From the NCBI GenBank assembly GCA_964347765.1, contig CAYGAG010000040.1, positions 1 to 15,353 on the forward strand: a stretch of DNA of 15,353 nucleotides. The letters are read 5' to 3'. Position numbers and translations under genes: made by a program. The notes below the pieces were generated by a model. The model was given only the letters and a program-made list of their open reading frames with translations, had not been told where the DNA came from and ran no database searches. The stretch is from CAYGAG01 sp964347765. Its GTDB lineage: Archaea; Thermoproteota; Bathyarchaeia; Bathyarchaeales; Bathycorpusculaceae. Positions 1 through 6,319 of this stretch are shown in pieces (the stretch's first letter is position 1; every line of letters begins with the position of its first letter).

Positions 1-50
1 TTAGAAGACGCTATTCTGTAGGAAGAAGAGACGTTATACCCACTATCTCC

Positions 51-1148
51 TTGGCCTTTACACTGGCTGACCAGTATTATCCACATCAGCAGCGCGTTGT
101 CATCAAGCCCAACAAAGAGTATGATGTACCTGGAATAGTCGGTTATGGAGTATACACCTCCAAGTTCAGAATACGAGAGAGGAGCATGGAACGCTCAGTG
201 CCGTTCATCGATGAAGACGCTATAACTGCTGCCGTTGAGGCTGGAAAGCTTGCGTTGATCCACTCTGGAGTTGGTTGCTCGCTGGTTGGTAAGATCTACG
301 TAGGATCCGAATCCAATCCATACGCTGTCAAGCCCATAGCGTCCAAGGTCGCTCAGGTTCTAAAGCTTGGAGAAGAAGATGAAGATGTGCAGGGAGTCGA
401 TGCAGTAGACACAGAATTCGCATGCAAAGCTGCCACAAGCATGTTTAAAGACGCAGCTTCACTAGTCAACTACTCCAAATCATATATCAAGTATGCTATG
501 GTGATAGGTGCAGACAATTCCCAAGCTGCTCCTCGCGACTCGCCTGGAGGGGAACTTGACCTCTTTGTAGGATATGGAGGATGTGCCTACATCATAGGAA
601 AGCATGACGTGATAGCTGAGATTGAAGGCTGGTATTCCTGTACTTCTGACACGCCTGACTTTTGGCGAAGAGATGGAGAACCATTCCCAATGCATGGGGG
701 AAGATTCACCGGAGACCCCGCATATTTCAAGCATGTGAGCAAATCAGCCAAGACATTGATGAAACGCCTGAACCTCCAAGTAGAAGACATTGACTACTTC
801 GTCACTCATCAGCCTAACTACCGATTTCCAGTCAAGGTTGCCGAGCACTTGGGATTCAAAGAAGAACAGTACGGGCCATCACTGCAAGTAACAAAGTTCG
901 GTAACACATACTCAGGATCTTCACCTGTAGGCCTAGCAGCCCTACTGGACATGGCAAGACCAAATCAAAGGATCTTGGTTGCCAGTTACGGCTCAGGAGC
1001 TGGCAGCGACGCTTACTCCTTTATAACTACAACCCAGATACTGCAAAAGAGAGCCCAGCAGAAACTAACGGTTAAATATCAATCGGACAATCCGTTTCTA
1101 GAATACCTGGATTACACAACTTATAGGCGACTGAAAAATGGGATGTAA
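51..1148 (+). CDS. Hydroxymethylglutaryl-CoA synthase, archaeal type (possibly 5'-truncated)
   Basis: Condenses acetyl-CoA with acetoacetyl-CoA to HMG-CoA, the committed feed into the mevalonate pathway for archaeal isoprenoid lipids; cytoplasmic thiolase-fold enzyme. Numbered from the TTG at 51, the catalytic triad aligns with bacterial HMG-CoA synthase: Glu87 in VGSESNPYAVKP, nucleophile Cys125 in DTEFACKA, and His253 in THQPNYRFP. The DFWRRDG segment (203-209), the GNTYSGSS loop (284-291) and YGSGAGS (313-319) are also family-typical. The C-terminus (YLDYTTYRR) is complete. Start is uncertain: the family normally begins near VPGIVGYG (residue 26), no ATG or GTG lies in frame there, TTG 51 has no well-spaced Shine-Dalgarno, and the frame stays open back to base 3. 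The gene may therefore begin outside the window or carry an unusual N-terminal extension. The Yip1-like gene follows after 50 bases. Function is near certain; only the start is in doubt. Confidence 0.93.
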   Translation: MAFTLADQYYPHQQRVVIKPNKEYDVPGIVGYGVYTSKFRIRERSMERSVPFIDEDAITAAVEAGKLALIHSGVGCSLVGKIYVGSESNPYAVKPIASKVAQVLKLGEEDEDVQGVDAVDTEFACKAATSMFKDAASLVNYSKSYIKYAMVIGADNSQAAPRDSPGGELDLFVGYGGCAYIIGKHDVIAEIEGWYSCTSDTPDFWRRDGEPFPMHGGRFTGDPAYFKHVSKSAKTLMKRLNLQVEDIDYFVTHQPNYRFPVKVAEHLGFKEEQYGPSLQVTKFGNTYSGSSPVGLAALLDMARPNQRILVASYGSGAGSDAYSFITTTQILQKRAQQKLTVKYQSDNPFLEYLDYTTYRRLKNGM

Positions 1149-1198
1149 AAGGTCGTCAACGAATACTCAACGATCAGGTTCAAGCGAGGTTTAGATAA

Positions 1199-2323
1199 TT
1201 GTTCGCCTACGGAATTCTCAAGATCATATATTCACCCTTTAAGACATTTCAAGAAATAGCGCAGAGGCCGAGAATTATAGGTCCACTTCTCATAATGCTT
1301 CTCTTTGTTGCAGCCAGTGTAGGAAGGGAATACACTAGAGCCTCGAAATTTTATGTACAAGATACGACGCCGGAATTTGTGGATCCTTATAACCCAGACC
1401 CCTGGACAGAGAACTGCACGATCTGGACATCAAAAGGAAACATTAGCTGCAACAGCAAAGACACCGTTCTGGGATATACAAGCATCCAATCCTATCTAGC
1501 CAATGCAACTGAAATACAGATGCGGCTAGCCGGCATTGGACATATAGATTGCTCACGCACCCATGGGTATGAGAATATTAGTTTTGCGTTAAAATGGATT
1601 CATCCTGAGGCAACATCCCCTCAAAAGTCTACATTGTATCTTTTTTCAGACACACAGGAGTATTTCTACACTGATCTTACGGCTGTAGTCGGTCAGATGC
1701 AGAATGGCACATGGAAGAATATTACGATTCCATTGGCAAACGACTTCGGTCGGTGGCTTAATAGCAGTCTCAATGCCTCATGGGACAACATCACTGGTCT
1801 AGAACTCGAATTGGTTTGGGCGGAGACGGCTAGAGGGAATCTGACAATGCTCATCGACAAGGTGTTCTTCCAATCAGACAGCTTTCAGCCGTTACTTAAT
1901 ATGGTGAGTGGCAACATTGTCCTTTTCGCCTTGGATGCTGTGATGGGTTTTCCATTCTATTGGATACTCTTCAGCTTCGTTTTGTTCATCATAGCTCGAC
2001 TCCTGCAGGTTAAGGGAGAACTTAAGATTTTCTTGGTGATAGTAGGCTATACGCTGATAGCTTTAGTTGTAATGGAGCTATTGTTCATTATTTTCTACGC
2101 ACTTGTTCCACCGCTCTATTTTTCCGTTGATTCCACGGCTCCTTCCTCAGTATTGCAGACCATGATTCTGTTCAGTCTCTCCGCCTCTCTTCTCAGGCCA
2201 GTTTGGTCTATAGTATTGTCAATCATAGGAGTTCGCGTAGTATTCGAATTGCCTTTAGGTAAGAGCGCCATTATTGGAGTTGTCGGATTCCTGCCATACT
2301 ATGTCCTGCTTTTCCTTGCCTAA
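1199..2323 (+). CDS. Yip1-like membrane protein with large sequon-rich outer domain
   Basis: Predicted 374-residue integral membrane protein. Starts at TTG 1199 with GAGGT at 1186-1190 as Shine-Dalgarno. The N-terminus (YSPFKTFQEIAQRP, then a hydrophobic stretch at about 26-42) resembles archaeal Yip1-domain proteins. Residues about 43-236 form a soluble domain, and hydrophobic segments follow near 239-268, 275-303, 319-345 and 354-373. The soluble domain holds ten N-x-S/T sequons (N72, 81, 102, 126, 169, 174, 188, 192, 197, 214) and none lies in the membrane parts, which fits an exported, N-glycosylated domain. It also has cysteines at 73, 84 and 118. It sits 61 bases before an ABC ATPase, so it may be an accessory or substrate-contacting part of that transporter; this is inference from position. 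The Yip1 assignment rests on the N-terminal motif and hydrophobic pattern only, and no enzymatic motif is visible. Confidence 0.7.
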   Translation: MFAYGILKIIYSPFKTFQEIAQRPRIIGPLLIMLLFVAASVGREYTRASKFYVQDTTPEFVDPYNPDPWTENCTIWTSKGNISCNSKDTVLGYTSIQSYLANATEIQMRLAGIGHIDCSRTHGYENISFALKWIHPEATSPQKSTLYLFSDTQEYFYTDLTAVVGQMQNGTWKNITIPLANDFGRWLNSSLNASWDNITGLELELVWAETARGNLTMLIDKVFFQSDSFQPLLNMVSGNIVLFALDAVMGFPFYWILFSFVLFIIARLLQVKGELKIFLVIVGYTLIALVVMELLFIIFYALVPPLYFSVDSTAPSSVLQTMILFSLSASLLRPVWSIVLSIIGVRVVFELPLGKSAIIGVVGFLPYYVLLFLA

Positions 2324-2350
2324 ACAAACAACCAGGTCTCCAAGTAAACC

Positions 2351-2356
2351 TTTAAG
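2351..2356 (+). promoter_or_regulatory. TATA-like box of the ABC transporter pair
   Basis: TTTAAG preceded by a purine-rich GTAAACC at 2344-2350 (BRE-like). The usual archaeal spacing of about 26 bases puts transcription start near 2380, just before ATG 2385, so the mRNA would be leaderless or nearly so. This agrees with the lack of a Shine-Dalgarno at that ATG. Confidence 0.45.
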
Positions 2357-2384
2357 TCGCACACTGAAACATTTAACAGGCCTA

Positions 2385-3080
2385 ATGAAAGCTATACTGA
2401 AAGTTCATCAAGTCAAGAAAGCTTATCAAATGGGCAAGGTCATCGTTCCCGCTCTGCGTGGTGTAAGCTTTGATGTTGAGGAAGGGGAATTTCTGACGAT
2501 CTTCGGCCCTTCCGGTAGTGGGAAGTCAACTCTGCTCCATTTAATGGGATGTTTAGATCGTCCTGACGAGGGCGATATATTCATTGATGATTCCAACGTT
2601 CTTGAACTTAGTGACAACAGGTTGGCTGAGCTTCGATTGTCAAAAATCGGTTTTGTCTTTCAATTCTTTAACTTGTTGTCTCGATTATCCTCGCTGAGGA
2701 ACGTCGAACTGCCATTAACTGTAGCAGGTTGGCCCGAGAAGGAATCAGCAGCCAGAGCTAAGGCAATGTTGCAGCTTGTCGGGTTGGAAGACCGTATGAA
2801 TCATAGACCCACGGAGCTGAGTGGAGGAGAACGACAGCGTGTCGCTATGGCTAGGGCTTTAGTCAATGATCCTAAGATCATTCTGGCAGATGAGCCTACA
2901 GGAAATCTTGACACCAAGACAGGATGGGATATAGTCCAGTTGATGAAAAGGCTGAACAAAGAGAAAGCCCAGACCTTTGTCGCTGTGACCCACGACCCTA
3001 ACATCGCAGAAGCAGCTCACCGTATAATACACCTAAAGGATGGCCTAATCGAAGAAATAGAACAAAGTCCTGAGGAGTAA
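2385..3080 (+). CDS. ABC transporter ATP-binding protein, LolD/MacB/FtsE type
   Basis: Cytoplasmic ATPase subunit of a type VII (MacB/LolCDE-like) ABC system, which usually couples ATP hydrolysis to mechanical work on envelope substrates rather than to pore transport. The 231 residues match the family length. Walker A is GPSGSGKST (41-49), the Q-loop glutamine is Q93 in VFQFFNLL, the signature is LSGGERQR (145-152), Walker B is ILADEPTGNLD (166-176), and the H-loop is H203 in THD. DEPTGNLD is characteristic of the LolD/MacB branch. ATG 2385 was chosen because upstream codons in the same frame (from 2274) overlap the Yip1-like gene and a TATA-like box, and because the family N-terminus starts here. 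Six bases separate it from the permease gene, so the two are surely co-expressed. Confidence 0.95.
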   Translation: MKAILKVHQVKKAYQMGKVIVPALRGVSFDVEEGEFLTIFGPSGSGKSTLLHLMGCLDRPDEGDIFIDDSNVLELSDNRLAELRLSKIGFVFQFFNLLSRLSSLRNVELPLTVAGWPEKESAARAKAMLQLVGLEDRMNHRPTELSGGERQRVAMARALVNDPKIILADEPTGNLDTKTGWDIVQLMKRLNKEKAQTFVAVTHDPNIAEAAHRIIHLKDGLIEEIEQSPEE

Positions 3081-3086
3081 GAGAGG

Positions 3087-4373
3087 ATGAGATTAGTCAA
3101 AATATTGGGTATGGCCTGGGAAGGAATGGGTCAAAGGAGGCTTAGAGCATCCCTCACAACCTTGGGTGTTGCAATTGGCATCACGGCTATAATCGGCCTA
3201 GCATCTCTTGGAGAAGGATTCCGGCTGGAGATAAGGAATAGGATGGAAACAGGATTTGAGCTGAACAATTTGACGGTAATCCCTGGAAGTTTTTTCGCAG
3301 GACTGGCACGAGATCGCTTCACCGATGAGCATGTTGAAAAGATCTCCAACATCTCAGGCGTCAACGCCGTAACTCAGGTCATGCAGATTGGCAATGTGAC
3401 TCTTTACAACGGCAACAAGAAGACTCATGCTTTTGTTGCTACAGCTGTCAACTTTACACAGTTCGCCCAGGTATTTCCAGATAGGTTCATCTTTGAAGAC
3501 GGTGAACCCCCAGAAGAATATAGAAACGACACAATAGTCATAGGATATAAGGTAAACTATCAAACTGAAAATAATACTGTCCCCTTCGCAACAGCAGATG
3601 ACAATGTAACAGTGACCATTAGAACACTAGAAGCGCAACCGTTTCCCCACTATGAACTATGGAATTACACATTTTCCGTTGCTGGAACACTGCAGAAAAG
3701 AGGAACTCCAGGAATAACGAACTTTGATTATTGGGTGTTCATTCCGCTGGAGACTGCGCGGGAGATGTTTGATTCTCAGGAGTCCGATCTGATCTTTGTC
3801 AAAATTTTCGATCCAGAAGAGTCTGAAAGGATTGCAGATGAGATTGAAAGCATTTTCCCACCGTTTAAGGTTACTATTTTGGTTCCTCTGACGTTTATCA
3901 GGCAGGTTGATCGGATCTTAACAGTTGTTCAACTCTTTCTTATGGCTGTAGCTTCTGTATCGCTTCTTGTCGCTGGGATAGGTATAATGAACATAATGAC
4001 GGTCTCAGTGATGGAAAGGATCCGGGAGATCGGAATATTGAAGGCTATTGGAGCTAAGAGCCGAACAGTTCTATCCATATTTCTTATGGAAGCAGTTTTA
4101 GTAGGTGCGATAGGCGGCTTAATCGGTATCGTTACAGGCTACGGACTCTCGTACTTGTTAGCATATGGCTTATCCGAATTCGTTCAGCCGGAACAGCAAA
4201 ACACAGGTTTCCAAGTCGCAGAACCCCAAAGAATGACGATAAACCCTATCTTCACGCCAGAATGGACTGTAGCAGCCTTCATCTTTGCTGTGGTAGTCTG
4301 CATTATTTTCGGCTTATATCCTGCAAGGAAAGCAGCAAAGCTGGATCCCGTGGAAGCATTGCGTTACGAATGA
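3087..4373 (+). CDS. MacB/FtsX-type ABC transporter permease
   Basis: Membrane partner of the preceding ATPase, 428 residues. Layout is that of the MacB_PCD plus FtsX families: a short cytoplasmic N-terminus with RRLRASLTTLGVAIG leading into TM1 (about 22-41), an outer domain (about 42-277), then TM2 (279-306), TM3 (about 328-360) and TM4 (393-411). The coupling helix MERIREIGILKAIGA (309-323) and the C-terminal YPARKAAKLDPVEALRYE are hallmark sequences of the family. The outer domain holds eight N-x-S/T sequons (N61, 88, 103, 122, 147, 162, 173, 193) and none occurs elsewhere in the protein, supporting the topology and N-glycosylation. ATG 3087 follows the ATPase stop by 6 bases, with a purine-rich GAGGAGTAAGAGAGG just before it. 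The substrate cannot be read from sequence. Confidence 0.95.
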   Translation: MRLVKILGMAWEGMGQRRLRASLTTLGVAIGITAIIGLASLGEGFRLEIRNRMETGFELNNLTVIPGSFFAGLARDRFTDEHVEKISNISGVNAVTQVMQIGNVTLYNGNKKTHAFVATAVNFTQFAQVFPDRFIFEDGEPPEEYRNDTIVIGYKVNYQTENNTVPFATADDNVTVTIRTLEAQPFPHYELWNYTFSVAGTLQKRGTPGITNFDYWVFIPLETAREMFDSQESDLIFVKIFDPEESERIADEIESIFPPFKVTILVPLTFIRQVDRILTVVQLFLMAVASVSLLVAGIGIMNIMTVSVMERIREIGILKAIGAKSRTVLSIFLMEAVLVGAIGGLIGIVTGYGLSYLLAYGLSEFVQPEQQNTGFQVAEPQRMTINPIFTPEWTVAAFIFAVVVCIIFGLYPARKAAKLDPVEALRYE

Positions 4374-4386
4374 ACCGTTAGCAAGA

Positions 4387-4393
4387 TTTATAT
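4387..4393 (+). promoter_or_regulatory. TATA-like box of the TRAM-SSB-TRAM operon
   Basis: TTTATAT, close to the archaeal box A consensus, lies 14 bases after the permease stop. Transcription would start near 4416 and leave a leader of about 88 bases before ATG 4504, long for an archaeal mRNA. The box overlaps codons of the longer open frame that begins at 4396, which argues against that longer frame being translated from its first codon. Confidence 0.5.
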
Positions 4394-4503
4394 GGTTGCG
4401 GGGCTTTTCTGCATCTAACTGGTCTTCACAAAACCCGTGTTACAAATATAACACTAGAGTTTTGCTGCAGAGGCTGGTTCCGCGAATAGGACGAAAACAT
4501 GAT

Positions 4504-4788
4504 ATGCCAAGAAGGCTGCCGGACAAGACGAGAAACGCTAAAAGAAAACCTAGAAGGCGTGGAAGTAAGAGGCGCTACCGTCCAAGCAAGCCGACTTCTC
4601 AGAAGGCTCCTGTACAGCAACATCAGGTGTTGGATGTTGTCATCAATGATATTGGAAGCAGGGGCGACGGAATAGCGATTGTACAAGGTTATCGGATTTT
4701 TGTTCCACGAGGTAGAGTGGGTGAAAGAGTCAAAGTTAAAATAGTATCATTAGGCAACAAATTCGCTTTCGCGGAAAGAGTGGGCTAG
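4504..4788 (+). CDS. Small TRAM-domain protein with basic N-terminal tail
   Basis: A 94-residue protein. Residues 41-94 form a TRAM domain (NDIGSRGDGIAIVQGYRIFVPRG, then GERVKVKI and FAFAERVG), a small beta-barrel RNA-binding module. Free-standing archaeal TRAM proteins are abundant RNA-binding or RNA-chaperone-like proteins. The first 34 residues hold about 16 Arg/Lys and would be disordered and nucleic-acid binding. ATG 4504 is preferred over TTG codons further upstream (4396, 4462): the first overlaps the TATA-like box, and neither has a good Shine-Dalgarno, though the one before 4504 is also weak. The SSB-like gene starts 14 bases after the stop, and a second TRAM gene follows it. Domain identity is firm; the exact RNA role is unknown. 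Confidence 0.75.
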   Translation: MPRRLPDKTRNAKRKPRRRGSKRRYRPSKPTSQKAPVQQHQVLDVVINDIGSRGDGIAIVQGYRIFVPRGRVGERVKVKIVSLGNKFAFAERVG

Positions 4789-4802
4789 AGAAGGAGATCA
4801 AA

Positions 4803-5093
4803 ATGAAGATACAAGATTTGCGTGACGGGATGAAACGCATCGACGTGGAAGGAACAATCATAGAGAAAACTGAGCCGCGGGAAGTTCAATCCCGAACAAG
4901 TGACAAGACATTCAAGGTGGCCAATGCTATCCTTAGCGACGACACAGGCAACATCAAATTGACGCTCTGGAACAAGCAGATCAACCAAGTGAATGTCAAT
5001 GACAAGATCAAGATAGAAAACGGATACGTCACAAGCTTCAGAGGAGAAATTCAGCTGAATATAGGAAGATATGGATCAATGTCAGTAGAGTGA
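4803..5093 (+). CDS. Single-stranded nucleic acid-binding OB-fold protein (Sulfolobus SSB type, tailless)
   Basis: A 96-residue single OB fold. The core (AILSDDTGNIKLTLWNKQ, KIKIENGYVTSFRGEIQLNIG) closely follows Sulfolobus SSB as I recall it (VGDETGRVKLTLWGK, KIENAWTTAFKGQVQLNAG). The three aromatic residues known to stack on ssDNA in that protein (W56, W75, F79) fall here at W56, Y75 and F79 with identical numbering. The protein stops right after the barrel and lacks the Gly/Arg-rich, acidic C-terminal tail that recruits partners in Sulfolobus SSB. ATG 4803 has a strong GGAG at 4793-4796. It is flanked by two TRAM genes in one operon, so RNA as well as ssDNA may be its ligand. The OB fold and SSB kinship are secure; a main replication SSB role is not. 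Confidence 0.86.
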   Translation: MKIQDLRDGMKRIDVEGTIIEKTEPREVQSRTSDKTFKVANAILSDDTGNIKLTLWNKQINQVNVNDKIKIENGYVTSFRGEIQLNIGRYGSMSVE

Positions 5094-5153
5094 CACAAAG
5101 CGTCCATTGAAAAAACAAGATCAACATATTCGAGAAATGAGAGGTGAAATCGC

Positions 5154-5589
5154 ATGGAAAGAAGAAGAGGCTTTGGTAGAGACAGATTCCTCCCGAAACC
5201 TGTGGAAGTAGGAAAAGAGTACGAAGTCGATATCCAAGAGACAAGTCGCAGAGGAGAAGGCATAGCCCGAATAAAAGGTCTAGTGACCTTTGTGCCCGAT
5301 GCAAGACCAGGCGAGCACGTCAAGATACGGATAACAAGAGTGGCTAGAAGATTCGCAGAAGCCGAAGTTGTCAAAGAAGCCGAANNNNNNNNNNNNNNNN
5401 NNNNNNNNNNNNNNNNNNNNNNNNNNNNNNNNNNNNNNNNNNNNNNNNNNNNNNNNNNNNNNNNNNNNNNNNNNNNNNNNNNNNACAGAAGAGAAAGAAG
5501 CCGAAGTTGTCAAAGAAGCCGAAACAGAAGAGAAAGAAGCCGAAGTTGTCAAAGAAGCCGAAACAGAAGAGAAAGAAGAGAAGGAATAA
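5154..5589 (+). CDS. TRAM-domain protein with 39-bp-repeat-encoded charged tail, interrupted by assembly gap
   Basis: Residues 17-72 are a TRAM domain (VEVGKEYEVDIQETSRRGEG, FVPDARPGEHVKIRITRV, FAEAEVV), presumably RNA-binding, after a short Arg-rich N-terminus. ATG 5154 has a good Shine-Dalgarno, GAGGTGA at 5141-5147. From residue 70 the protein runs into a 13-residue repeat (AEVVKEAETEEKE in rotation), which is cut by 100 N at 5385-5484. After the gap the repeat resumes in a frame one base off the pre-gap frame, only because 100 is not a multiple of three; it ends EEKEEKE and TAA at 5587-5589. I therefore treat it as one intact gene of unknown true length. Reading the pre-gap frame straight through the N run to 5705 gives Arg/Ser-rich nonsense and is an artefact. 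The tail is Glu/Lys-rich and probably helical. Third gene of the operon. Confidence 0.8.
5361..5577 (+). repeat. 39-bp in-frame tandem repeat array (contains the gap)
   Basis: After the gap there are two perfect 39-base units (5485-5523 and 5524-5562) and the first 15 bases of a third (5563-5577). Before the gap there is a 24-base partial unit (5361-5384) identical to the second part of the unit. One unit encodes TEEKEAEVVKEAE. The pre-gap end and post-gap start abut in phase. The unit seems to derive from the last strand of the TRAM domain (FAEAEVV). Copy number is unknown because of the gap. Confidence 0.95.
5385..5484. other. Assembly gap of 100 N
   Basis: Exactly 100 undetermined bases inside the tandem repeat. 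The round number indicates a scaffolding placeholder, so coordinates to its right are only nominal relative to the true genome. Confidence 0.98.
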
Positions 5590-5597
5590 TCAACAGA

Positions 5598-6275
5598 TTA
5601 AGCTTTTACGGAAAGTTCTGCCTCCAGTCTCCGAAAGAAGGAATTCATGAAGCGGAACCTTTCCTTAGCCATTTCTTTGGCTCTTTCAGTGTACATGCTG
5701 CTTAGGATACGGCTGAACTTCAGTTGAAATTCAAGGTTTGGAGCGTGTTTTGAAATGTCTATTATCCTTCCATCAGTCTTTTGCCCCAGGACATTGTTCG
5801 CTAAGTAATTCTTGAGTGAAATGTCTGAATAGATCTTCTGGCCATATTGACCGGCCATCATGAAGGAGCGGGCAACGCCGACTGCTCCTAAGACGTCCAG
5901 TTTGTCTGCGTCGAAAAGGATCTTTGCCTCTATTGTCTGAGGTTTTGAGTTTCCTCTGAAGCGATGGGTTGTTATGCAATGTTTGACTCTGGAGATCTTC
6001 TCGTCAGAATGCCGCAAGTCTTTCAAGATTCTTGCAGCCATTTCAGCTCCTAGTGTTGCATGATCGATTGTTCCTGTCTTGTCTCTGAATTCTTTGACGC
6101 GTGCCAGATCATGAAGTAATGCGGCGGTTTTTAGAACGTCGAGATCAACATTTGATTCGTATTCGGCTAGATGTAGACATAGGGTGAAGACTCTTTCAAT
6201 ATGCTCCATAGCATGAGCAGAGCAGGAGAGTTCCTTCTGCACTATCCTTCTCAACTTCTCATATTTTGCCTTCAA
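5598..6275 (-). CDS. HD-domain phosphohydrolase (COG1418-like)
   Basis: Predicted metal-dependent HD-superfamily hydrolase, 225 residues, the usual size of this archaeal group; substrates of such proteins are often nucleotides or phosphodiesters, but none can be named here. Visible motifs: HAMEHIERV (H21, H25), the HD pair H55-D56 in ALLHDLAR, H72 in IDHATLG, H99 and H104 in KHCITTHRF, and D122/D124 in LFDADKLD. Start chosen at TTG 6275, preceded by AGGAG at 6284-6288 with 8-base spacing. The open frame continues to 6431, but that part overlaps the end of the EF-2 gene and reads as basic filler unlike the family. It lies 44 bases downstream of EF-2 on the same strand, so the two are probably co-transcribed. 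It is convergent with the TRAM operon, 8 bases apart. Confidence 0.86.
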   Translation of the reverse strand: MKAKYEKLRRIVQKELSCSAHAMEHIERVFTLCLHLAEYESNVDLDVLKTAALLHDLARVKEFRDKTGTIDHATLGAEMAARILKDLRHSDEKISRVKHCITTHRFRGNSKPQTIEAKILFDADKLDVLGAVGVARSFMMAGQYGQKIYSDISLKNYLANNVLGQKTDGRIIDISKHAPNLEFQLKFSRILSSMYTERAKEMAKERFRFMNSFFRRLEAELSVKA

Positions 6276-6283
6276 TGCGTTGG

Positions 6284-6288
6284 CTCCT
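6284..6288 (-). promoter_or_regulatory. Shine-Dalgarno that fixes the HD-protein start
   Basis: AGGAG on the minus strand lies 8 bases before TTG 6275 and in the 44-base space after the EF-2 stop. It is the main reason for choosing this start over longer ones. Confidence 0.6.
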
Positions 6289-6319
6289 GTTGAAAAGAAG
6301 AGTGCTCGGAATGCGTGTA

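Noticed and set aside
2274..2384. Upstream start for the ABC ATPase
   Set aside because: It overlaps the Yip1-like gene, contains the TATA-like box, and adds 37 residues not typical of the family.
4396..4503. Longer TRAM1 frame beginning at TTG 4396
   Set aside because: The first codon lies directly behind the TATA-like box, upstream of the predicted transcription start, and the added residues have no TRAM-like or repeated character.
5361..5577. Repeat array considered as CRISPR
   Set aside because: The units are directly adjacent without spacers, stay in frame with the TRAM gene, and no cas gene is present.
5154..5705. TRAM2 read straight through the 100 N to 5705
   Set aside because: The frame after the gap is an artefact of a placeholder length not divisible by three. 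The repeat continues in the frame ending at 5589, and the false extension runs into the opposite-strand HD gene.
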